NCBI GenBank assembly: GCA_009782015.1 | Contig: WQUP01000064.1 | Span: 1 to 14,848, forward strand | DNA from: Endomicrobiia bacterium | GTDB taxonomy: Bacteria > Elusimicrobiota > Endomicrobiia > Endomicrobiales > Endomicrobiaceae | Reading direction: 5' to 3' | DNA: 14,848 nt | In this document: positions 7,545 through 14,600 of the stretch, in pieces | How the letters are laid out: each line of letters begins with the position of its first letter | Position numbering within the stretch: the stretch's first letter is position 1 | Notes under the pieces: model-generated | Database searches by the model: none | Seen by the model: the letters and a program-made list of their open reading frames with translations, nothing else | What the model was told of the DNA's origin: nothing | Translations under genes and position numbers: made by a program

Positions 7545-8321
7545 ATGTCAATGGAACTGAAGTTGTTTTTGGCGGGGTGCATTCTTTTTGTCGTAGCCAT
7601 GTTGATGAAGGCGAGCAGAAATCATTTTAAGACGAAAGTCTCGCAGAGCCTTTTTAAAAACGTATATTCGTGGGTTGATACACTTTGGACGGCTTTGATA
7701 ATCGCGTCGTTTTTGATGTTTTTTTTCATACAGGCATTTAAAATTCCGTCCGGCAGCATGAGAAATACTTTCTACGAAGGCGACCATCTTTTTGTAAACA
7801 AATTTATATACGGTTTTCATATTCCGTTCAGCGACGGAAAGAGATTTGCCGCCTTAAAAAGTCTTGCGCCCGGAGATATAGTAGTTTTCACGTGCCCTCC
7901 TTCCGCGCTGACAGTTTCGGAGAGAGAAGCCAAAATCACCAAGGATTATATCAAACGATGCGTCGCAGTCGGCGGCGATACGGTTGAGGTAAAAGACAAA
8001 AAACTTTATGTCAACGGCATCCCTGTTGACGAGCCGTACGTAAACTTCGGCGATCCCAATGTTTATCAGAGCTTTAATCTGTTTAACGATGCGGCCGAGT
8101 ATCAGAAAGCTTGGGAAGACGGAAAGTTCAACTCCATTCCGCCTAATTTCATAAGAGATAATTTCGGTCCCGTTACGGTGCCCCAAGGATGTTACATGAT
8201 GATGGGAGATAACCGCGACTACTCTTTTGACTCGAGATTTTGGGGGCCATTGCCGGACAAATACATAAAAGGCAAAGCATTATTTTTGTACTGGCCGCTT
8301 CAAAGAATAAGACTTGTTTAA
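7545..8321 (+). CDS. lepB: Signal peptidase I
   Basis: Membrane serine protease that removes signal peptides from secreted and outer-membrane proteins, possibly including the adhesin encoded downstream. The 258-residue protein has two hydrophobic segments (about 5-22 and 46-63), then the periplasmic domain. IPSGSM places the nucleophile at Ser71 and DYIKR places the general-base lysine at Lys137. GDNRDYSFDSRFWG (221-234) is the conserved box E, and the VNKF and VGGDTVE segments also fit. The ATG at 7545 has an AAGGAG site at 7532-7537. An in-frame ATG two codons later is possible but further from the site. The TAA stop lies inside the first bases of repeat E5, whose matching copy E6 carries the same TTTAAC sequence. 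Confidence 0.96.
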   Translation: MSMELKLFLAGCILFVVAMLMKASRNHFKTKVSQSLFKNVYSWVDTLWTALIIASFLMFFFIQAFKIPSGSMRNTFYEGDHLFVNKFIYGFHIPFSDGKRFAALKSLAPGDIVVFTCPPSALTVSEREAKITKDYIKRCVAVGGDTVEVKDKKLYVNGIPVDEPYVNFGDPNVYQSFNLFNDAAEYQKAWEDGKFNSIPPNFIRDNFGPVTVPQGCYMMMGDNRDYSFDSRFWGPLPDKYIKGKALFLYWPLQRIRLV

Positions 8322-8418
8322 CGACAGAGTGAAGATTGAAGAGTGGGGAGTGAAGATAAGACGAACAAATGCTTTTGCCGTATCTTCACTCCTCACTCTC
8401 AACTCTTCAATCTTTTTT
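8317..8418. repeat. Composite heptad palindromic element E5 (inverted copy of E6)
   Basis: The left arm contains 7-bp units such as GAGTGAA and GAGTGGG up to about 8356; the right arm (about 8381-8411) is their complement; a T6 run ends it (8413-8418). Compared with the reverse complement of E6, the first 46 bases differ at 2 positions and the last 45 at 1 position by eye, with a divergent 11- to 12-nt centre. The similarity starts within the lepB stop codon region (TTTAACGACAGAGTG). Confidence 0.9.
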
Positions 8419-8431
8419 ACAGGGGGTTCAA

Positions 8432-8851
8432 ATGTCTTGGATTGCATGGTTGGTTGCCGCAATAGTTCTTGTTATTTTAGAAATTTCTACTCCGGGAATT
8501 TTTTTCTTTCTTAGTCTTGCCGTGGGAGCTTTTGTTGCTGCAATAGCCGCATATTTCGGCGTCTCGCACTGGATTGACTACATAATTTTTGCCGTCGTGT
8601 CAATTCTGTCGATATTTACCGTCAGGCCGCTTTTTAAGCGTTATTTTAAAAGAGCCGAAACCGCAAAGTCGAATGTTGACGCCTTGATAGGCGCCGAAGC
8701 CATGGTTACGGCGGGTATATCTCCGTCAAAAGACGGCTTTGTCAAAGTCATGAGCGAGATTTGGCTTGCAAATTCCGACGAAGAAATAAAAGAAGGCGAA
8801 AAAGTAAAAGTAATTTCCGTAAGCGGAACGAAGCTGTTTGTAAAAAAATAA
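8432..8851 (+). CDS. NfeD-like membrane protein (short NfeD1b type)
   Basis: Inner-membrane protein of the family that pairs with SPFH/stomatin proteins (E. coli YbbJ with QmcA) in membrane-quality or microdomain functions; the biochemical role is poorly defined. 139 residues: three hydrophobic segments (about 3-22, 24-42, 49-66), then a small soluble beta-rich domain (about 80-139) with LIGAEAMVTAGISP and GEKVKVISVSGTKLFV, typical of the NfeD OB-fold. No ClpP-like protease domain is present. The frame is open upstream to 8369 through repeat E5, but the ATG at 8432 is preceded by AGGGGG (8421-8426) and gives the normal N-terminus. The partner SPFH gene follows. The gene lies exactly between inverted repeats E5 and E6, and the A-run of E6 overlaps its stop codon. 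Confidence 0.88.
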   Translation: MSWIAWLVAAIVLVILEISTPGIFFFLSLAVGAFVAAIAAYFGVSHWIDYIIFAVVSILSIFTVRPLFKRYFKRAETAKSNVDALIGAEAMVTAGISPSKDGFVKVMSEIWLANSDEEIKEGEKVKVISVSGTKLFVKK

Positions 8852-8952
8852 AAAAGAGTGAAGAGTTGAGAGTGAGGAGTGAAGATACGGCAAAGGCGTT
8901 TATTTAGTCTTATCTTCACTCTCCACTCTTCAATCTCCACTCTGTCGTTAAA
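8850..8952. repeat. Composite heptad palindromic element E6 (inverted copy of E5)
   Basis: Mirror image of E5: it begins with an A-run that overlaps the nfeD stop codon (TAA at 8849-8851), has 7-bp units GAGTGAA/GAGTTGA in the left arm, their complement in the right arm, and ends with GTCGTTAAA at 8944-8952. The SPFH ribosome-binding site AAAGGGGG (8951-8958) overlaps its last bases. Identity to reverse-complemented E5 is very high except in the centre (about 8898-8910). Confidence 0.9.
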
Positions 8953-8964
8953 AGGGGGCTTAAA

Positions 8965-9897
8965 ATGTTGCCAGTTATCGTTGTTTTAGTGTTTTTCGCA
9001 GTGATTTTTGTCGCGAGCTCGATAGTAATCATCCGCCAGTATGAAAAGGGTCTTATTGAAACTTTGGGCAAATATTCGGGGACAAGGTCTTCCGGCCCGA
9101 ATATTATCGTTCCGATATTTCAGAGAATTATCAGAGTTGATATGAGAGAGCGCGTTATCGATGTTCCGCCGCAGAGCGTTATCACGAAAGACAACGTCTC
9201 GGTTGTAGTTGACGCTATCATTTACTTTCAGGTTACGGATCCCGTCAAAGTCGTTTATAACATCGAGAACTTTGCTCTTGCCGCGCTGAAGCTCGCGCAG
9301 ACTAACTTGAGAAACGTTATCGGAGATATGGAGCTTGACAGCACTCTTACCGCCAGAGGAAAGATCAACGCTCAGCTCAGGGAAGTTATGGATGAAGCTA
9401 CCGACAAATGGGGCGTTAAAGTTACAAGAGTCGAAATCCAGAAGATCGATCCGCCGCGCGATATTACCGACTCAATGTCAAAACAGATGAAAGCCGAAAG
9501 AGAAAAAAGAGCCAACATTTTGGAAGCCGAAGGTTTGAGGCAGGCTGCCATTTTGAAAGCCGAAGGCGCGAAGCAGGCGGTGATTCTTGAAGCGGAAGCC
9601 ATGAAAGAAAAGCAGGTTCTTGAAGCTACGGGACAGGCGGAAGCTATTAAAAAAGTAGCCGATGCAGAAAAGTACCAGATAGAAATAGTCTATAGCGCTA
9701 TTCACGCCGGCAATCCGACAAACGACCTTATAGCCGTTAAATATCTTGAGGCTCTGGGAAAAGTGGCGGACGGCCAGGCGACAAAGATATTCCTGCCGCT
9801 TGAAACAGCCGGAGTAACCGCTTCCATAGGCGGAGTGGCAGAGCTCTTTAAGGATCCATCTAAAATAGCGAAAGCAATATCTGCGGATAAAAAGTAA
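8965..9897 (+). CDS. SPFH/Band 7 (stomatin/paraslipin, QmcA-like) membrane protein
   Basis: Membrane-anchored scaffold protein expected to form large oligomeric rings and to act with the NfeD-like protein encoded just upstream. 310 residues: a hydrophobic N-terminal anchor (1-23), the SPFH domain (about 24-175) with EKGLIETLGKYSG, the GPNIIVPIFQRI segment, DMRERVIDVPPQSVITKDNVSV and the RVEIQKIDPP segment, then an Ala/Glu/Lys-rich coiled coil (about 175-235) made of imperfect repeats around ILEAEG and ILKAEG. A C-terminal segment follows, ending in a Lys-rich tail. Length and order match the paraslipin/QmcA group. The ATG at 8965 has AAAGGGGG upstream. A strong terminator follows the stop, so this is the last gene of its transcript. 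Not HflK/HflC: only one such gene is present and the NfeD partner points to the QmcA group. Confidence 0.92.
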   Translation: MLPVIVVLVFFAVIFVASSIVIIRQYEKGLIETLGKYSGTRSSGPNIIVPIFQRIIRVDMRERVIDVPPQSVITKDNVSVVVDAIIYFQVTDPVKVVYNIENFALAALKLAQTNLRNVIGDMELDSTLTARGKINAQLREVMDEATDKWGVKVTRVEIQKIDPPRDITDSMSKQMKAEREKRANILEAEGLRQAAILKAEGAKQAVILEAEAMKEKQVLEATGQAEAIKKVADAEKYQIEIVYSAIHAGNPTNDLIAVKYLEALGKVADGQATKIFLPLETAGVTASIGGVAELFKDPSKIAKAISADKK

Positions 9898-9910
9898 TCA
9901 ATTCACATAC

Positions 9911-9946
9911 AAAAAGCGCCATTTCCTTAACGGAGTGGCGCTTTTT
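9911..9946. terminator. Strong, probably bidirectional intrinsic terminator
   Basis: Perfect 11-bp stem: AAAAAGCGCCA (9911-9921) pairs with TGGCGCTTTTT (9936-9946). The loop is 14 nt, with a possible inner TCC/GGA pairing. Five Ts end the + strand arm and five As begin it, so it could stop transcription from both sides. It lies 13 nt after the SPFH stop and only 13 nt before the hemW ATG. Confidence 0.9.
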
Positions 9947-9959
9947 GAATTGGACGGCC

Positions 9960-11045
9960 ATGACAGGACTATACATACATATTCCTTTTTGCAGAAAAAA
10001 ATGTTTTTACTGCGACTTCTTTTCCGTAGAATACGGCGAGTCGGCTGCAGATTCCTATATTGACGCGCTTTTGTCGGAAGCTGCCGCTTGCGGCAAGCGC
10101 GGTATTGAAACCGTTTATTTCGGCGGCGGAACTCCTTCCGTGTTGTCCGAACCCCAGATTAAAAAACTTCTTGAAGGGCTTAATGATATTTTTGATTTTT
10201 CCGGAAACGCATCGGAAATTACCTTTGAAATGAATCCGGAATCAGTATCAGCCGAAAAGTTAAAGCTGTTGAAAAGCTGCGGCGTAAACAGGCTAAGCCT
10301 TGGGCTTCAGTCAGCAGTTGCCTCGGAACTTAAAATGCTTGGCAGGGTGCACGATTACAATATGTTTGAGAAAGCTTTTGAAAGCGCCAGAAAAGAGGGT
10401 TTTGACAATATAAATATCGACCTCATTTACGGGCTTCCCGGGCAGAGCATTGCAGATTGGTCTGAAAATTTAAAGAAAGTTTTGCTTTTCGGCAGCGAAC
10501 ATATATCGCTCTATCCCTTGTCCGTAGAAGAGAATACCGTTTTTTATAAAAATAAAGTATCGGTCAACGGCGACGCACAGAGAGAGATGTATGAAAAAGC
10601 GTCGGGGACGCTTGAAAAAGCAGGTTATAGCCATTATGAAATATCGAATTGGGCAAAGCCCGGAAAAGAAGCCGTTCACAACAGCAACTATTGGCGAAAT
10701 TTTGAATACATAGGCCTTGGCGCCGGAGCTTCCGGCTATCTGGACTGCTTCAGATACTCCAACGTCGAAAATATCGAAGAGTATTGTAAGTTGATTTCAA
10801 AAGGCGTCTCTGCCAGAGCCGAAAATGATTTTGTAAATGACGACAACCGCAGAACCGAAGCGATAATTCTGGGGCTAAGGCTTTTAAAAGAAGGCGTTGA
10901 CGAAAATCTTTTTGCGTACGGACGCAATGCCGCGGTTTTAGAAAAGCTCACGGAACGCGGGCTTTTAGAAAAAGAAGACGGCAGGGTAAGACTTTCCAAA
11001 AACGCGGTTTTTGTTTCAAACTCCGTTCTGTGCGAATTCATATGA
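9960..11045 (+). CDS. hemW: HemW-like radical SAM protein (heme chaperone, formerly HemN-like coproporphyrinogen oxidase)
   Basis: Radical-SAM [4Fe-4S] protein; characterised HemW members bind and deliver heme rather than oxidise coproporphyrinogen. From the ATG at 9960 it has 361 residues, a usual length. CRKKCFYC puts the cluster cysteines at 11, 15 and 18, followed by DF as in the HemW/CPO family. GGGTPS (55-60) is the SAM-binding glycine motif, and the MNPES, GVNRLSLGLQS and DLIYGLPGQS segments fit the barrel. The WRNFEYIGLGAGASGY segment is also typical. The frame extends to a TTG at 9945, but that lies inside the terminator stem; the ATG gives the canonical short N-terminus. No good ribosome-binding site precedes it. 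HemW rather than true HemN is judged from length and the N-terminal motif spacing. Confidence 0.93.
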   Translation: MTGLYIHIPFCRKKCFYCDFFSVEYGESAADSYIDALLSEAAACGKRGIETVYFGGGTPSVLSEPQIKKLLEGLNDIFDFSGNASEITFEMNPESVSAEKLKLLKSCGVNRLSLGLQSAVASELKMLGRVHDYNMFEKAFESARKEGFDNINIDLIYGLPGQSIADWSENLKKVLLFGSEHISLYPLSVEENTVFYKNKVSVNGDAQREMYEKASGTLEKAGYSHYEISNWAKPGKEAVHNSNYWRNFEYIGLGAGASGYLDCFRYSNVENIEEYCKLISKGVSARAENDFVNDDNRRTEAIILGLRLLKEGVDENLFAYGRNAAVLEKLTERGLLEKEDGRVRLSKNAVFVSNSVLCEFI

Positions 11046-11070
11046 CAAATTTGGAACTTGTTGCCTTGCA

Positions 11071-11098
11071 TTGACTGCACGCATAAAGATTTTATAGT
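11071..11098 (+). promoter_or_regulatory. Candidate sigma70-type promoter downstream of hemW
   Basis: TTGACT (11071-11076), a 16-nt spacer and TATAGT (11093-11098) resemble -35 and -10 boxes. Transcription would start near 11105 and run through the mini-hairpins and CACAG tract to the terminator at 11518 or, by read-through, into the adhesin gene. This rests on motif match only. Confidence 0.5.
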
Positions 11099-11370
11099 AT
11101 ATGCCAACGGCAGTTTTAATATGTTATTGAGTTACATAAAAAAACCAACCTTACACCAAGATATAGGCATCCATGGTTTTCAAATTACCGGCAGTCTCCG
11201 GAAAGTTTTAACCGCGCCATGGGCATTGCGCTTTATATTTTTTAGAGACAGCTGATCGGAAAAATGAAATGCTCATGTCTTCGGAATTAAAGTATTTGCA
11301 TCATACGGTACTTCGTCCCTGCGCTTTTGATTTCCAACAGTGCCGCGGCCGCGCCGAAGCAGCGAAGGCG

Positions 11371-11417
11371 CACAGCACAGGAGACAAGGTCTCCGCAGCA
11401 CAGGGAACAAGGTTCCC
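11371..11417. repeat. Two matched mini-hairpins in a tandem 23-nt unit
   Basis: GGAGACAAGGTCTCC (11380-11394) and GGGAACAAGGTTCCC (11403-11417) are perfect 6-bp stems around the same AAG loop. Each is preceded by CAGCACA-type sequence like the microsatellite that follows. The stems differ at two positions, and the opposite arms carry the compensating changes, so pairing is kept although sequence has changed. Confidence 0.85.
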
Positions 11418-11469
11418 ACAGCACAGCACAGCACAGCACAGCACAGCACAGCACAGCACAGCACAGCAC
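11417..11469. repeat. CACAG pentanucleotide microsatellite (10.6 copies)
   Basis: Ten perfect CACAG units plus CAC, uninterrupted. It lies 145 nt upstream of the adhesin start and is non-coding. Such pure simple repeats are prone to slippage, so copy number may vary between cells. It is 5-bp based, so changes would alter spacing or RNA structure, not a reading frame. Confidence 0.95.
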
Positions 11470-11517
11470 TAACTAACAACAAGCATCCATTACATGCGTC
11501 ATTTGTAGAATTTGAAC

Positions 11518-11541
11518 CGCTATCATCGATAGCGTTTTTTT
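11518..11541 (+). terminator. Intrinsic terminator 73 nt before the adhesin start
   Basis: CGCTATC (11518-11524), loop ATC, GATAGCG (11528-11534), followed directly by seven Ts (11535-11541). A 7-bp stem plus T-run is a standard intrinsic terminator for + strand transcription. No convincing promoter was seen between it and the adhesin ATG, so it may control read-through into that gene. Confidence 0.72.
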
Positions 11542-11614
11542 ATTTTATATGAAATCTGCATTGAATGTGAATTTTTATAGAAGCAGCCTCATAAATTTCA
11601 AAAGGGAGAATTAA

Positions 11615-14600
11615 ATGAAGAAACACAAGTCAAAGATCTTGTCTCTGGCCGTAAGCTGCGCTTTTCTCGTAACCATCGTAGCAAACTCATGGGCTCAGTC
11701 GTATAATGTGTCGGCCGGCGGATCGTTTTCCGGTTCTTCCGTGCCTGCGGCGCCCGCAGACGGCGACACCATAAACTTGCAGGGCGCGACAGCCACCGGC
11801 GACGTCGCGGTTACCCTTCCGGTAACCGGGACAACAGGTGTGCTCAACATAATAAGCGCTCCTGCGGCCGGAAGCATTGTCACGATCAGCGGCATAACTA
11901 CTCCGCTGTTTGCAAACAGCGCTGCAAATACAAATTTGACGGTTAACTTGACCGGCGGAAATCTCACTTTTACCGGCTCTAATGTCTCCGGAAACGGAGG
12001 CGTATTCTACAGCGCAGGCAGCGATCTAACTATTAATCTTTCCGGCGGTTCAGTGTTGACCTTTATGAATAACACCTCGAACATAAATCTTTCACCGTAC
12101 AAAGCCGGCGCAGCTATTTCCGGGGCCGGCAATGTGACTGTGGCCGGAAGTATCAATTTGAGCAATAATACCGTGACTTTCGCCAACGCCGTCCAAGGCG
12201 GCGGCGGAGCGGTATATGCCGAAAACAACGCAACCCTGGGAGTAACAGGCGGATCATCCGTTATCTCCGGCAACACAACGAACGGCTCCGGCGGCGGAGC
12301 GGGTATTTATGCCTATAACGGCAATGTAACGCTCAACGGCGACTGGACAGTCAACGGCAACAACGGTATGCAGTATAAAGGCGCGATAACCAGCCAGTTC
12401 GGCAGCGTTGTAGTAAACGGCAATCTGTCGGCAGACGGCAACACCGCAGGCAGCGCCGCCGTAATTTCAGCTAGTAAAAGCGTTACCGCAGGCGTTGTCG
12501 GAGGCTCATCCTTGCTTACCAATAATGTCGCAGGCGGCAGCGCCGGCGCAATCAGCGGCGGCCAGGATGTGACATTGCTTGGCAACTGGACGATTGAACA
12601 CAACAGCGCAGGCCGAGGAGTCGGCGCGGTAAACTCGGGCGCCAGTATCACCATAGGCGATGTCGGAGGCGTTTCCACGCTTTCCTATAATGTTGCACAA
12701 GCCTACGGCGGCTACGGAGGCGCTCTTGCGGCCGGGGTTAATGTGACGCTCAACGGCGACTGGACGGTCAGCTACAACAAAGGTTATATCGCCGGCGGCG
12801 CAATAGTAGCTATTACCGGTGACGTTGCAGTGAACGGCAGTTTGTCGGCAGATAACAATACAGTGGACGGCAACGGCGGCTTGATTTATGCAAGAAACAA
12901 TATAAATATAACCGGCGACGCAATTTTGACCGGCAATACTGCTACGGACGAGGGAGGTGCGCTTTTTGCGAGGGACGGAACAGTCAATCTCGGCGGGGCA
13001 GGCGCAACCATCACGCTTGCCGATAACACAGCCGACTACTGCGGCGGCGCAATTTTTTCCAATACCGGCGCCGTCACCATCGGCGGGGAAGGGGCAACCA
13101 TCTTACTCTCGGGCAATACCGCAACAACCGGCAATGGCGGAGCTATCTACGCCAACAATTACATAACGCTTAACGGCGACGTAACGGCAACCGAGAATGC
13201 GGCAGGCGGAGGAGGCGGGGCAATAGAAGGGGAAGGAAATGTCACTATTAATGGAACCGTCACGCTTTCCAACAATACTGCCGTAACCTTCGGCGGCGCT
13301 GTTGGCACCACCGGTACCGGCGGTAACATAATTTTTAACGGTGACGTGACAGCTGTCGGCAATACTGCCGGCGATTTAGGCGGCGCGATAGCATCTGTCA
13401 ATGGCGACGTCGCCATCGGCGGAGAAGGCGCAACTGCAATACTGTCGGACAATACTTCCGCATATTCCTCAGGAGGCGCAATATATGCCTTAACCAACGT
13501 TAATATAACGGGCGATTCCGCTTTGACCGGCAACAGAGCCTTTGCTTACGGCGGTGCAATCTGTGCGTACCAAGGCAGCGTCAGCATTGGCGGCGCAGGC
13601 GCAACAAGTACTATTTCAAACAATACAGTTGACTACTACGGCGGCGCGATTTTTGCCGGAACCGGCGTAACTATAACAGGCAATGCCGCCTTGGAAAACA
13701 ACACCGCCGCATACGGCGGCGCCATATTTGCGTACGATAATGTTTCGATTGGTGAAGCCGGCGCAACCTCTGCGCTCACAGGCAACAGCGCTTCAAACGG
13801 TTACGGCGGCGCAATATTTACATACAAAGACGTAACAATATCCGGCAACTCCGCAGTGACCGGTAACAGCGCAGTGTACAGCGGCGGTACTGTTTACGGC
13901 GGTGCAATATGCGCTTACGGCAGCGTTGTCATGGGCGGGAACGGTACAACTACAGAACTTTCCAACAATACCGCAACGAACGGCTACGGCGGCGCTATAT
14001 TTGCCGTAACCGGCGTAACGGTATCCGGCAACTCAATCATAACCAATAACACGGCGATATTCGGAGGCGCAATAATGACTCTCGGCACGACAAGCAACGT
14101 TACCATCGGCGCGGCCGGAACAACAACGACTTTAAGCAATAATACGGCAACAGCAGGCTCCGGCGGCGGAATTTATTCCGCAGGGACTGTTACCGTAATC
14201 GGCGCTTTGACTGCGGAAAATAACACGTCTGCAGGGAACGGAGGCGCGATAATGGTAGAAAAGGATTTAGCGCTGAATGCTACTAACGGAAACTTTACAT
14301 TTTCCGGCAATACGGATTCTGCGGGAGCAAACGCAATATACCTGTACAACACCGGCGGAGCGGCGGCGGCAACGCTGAACGCTGCCGGCGGCGATATAAT
14401 ATTTTATGATCCAATTGCCAACAACGCGGCGAACGGGCTGGTGACTATTAATAAGACAGGAGCCGGAATGGTAAGTTTCGACGGGGACAAACTCGGGGCA
14501 GGCAACACATCTCTGATTTACGGGAACACGACGGTATCTGCCGGAACATTTGAAATATCCAACAACGCGGCATACGGCGCATTGGGCGCAGACGCAGGGC

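Larger units (their letters stand above)
11046..11614. other. 569-nt gene-free region upstream of the adhesin
   Basis: No convincing gene on either strand. From left to right it holds a sigma70-like promoter candidate (11071-11098), about 270 nt without recognisable structure, a GC-rich patch with a GCGCC/GGCGC inverted repeat (11351-11371), two matched mini-hairpins (11380-11417), a CACAG microsatellite (11417-11469), an intrinsic terminator (11518-11541) and the adhesin ribosome-binding site AAAGGGAGAA (11601-11610). The open frames across the microsatellite exist because a 5-bp unit without a stop codon stays open in all frames. Confidence 0.8.

Noticed and set aside
1749..8952. CRISPR array interpretation of the intergenic repeats
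   Set aside because: Units are 7-8 bp, degenerate, contiguous and arranged as inverted arms; there are no 20-50 nt unique spacers and no cas genes.
8317..8952. Classical insertion sequence around nfeD
   Set aside because: No transposase is encoded between the inverted repeats and no target-site duplication was apparent.
11042..11074. ATGA overlap with the hemW stop starting a 10-codon frame
   Set aside because: Could be a coupled leader peptide or the remnant of a lost gene, but it is too short to support and probably chance.
11058..11255. 65-codon + strand frame after hemW
   Set aside because: Its start lies upstream of the candidate promoter, no ribosome-binding site, and no recognisable family; composition looks like non-coding sequence.
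11269..11552. Open frames on both strands across the CACAG tract (QHSTA and LCCAV repeats)
   Set aside because: A stop-free 5-bp repeat is open in every frame; the flanking parts have no ribosome-binding site and no recognisable protein features.
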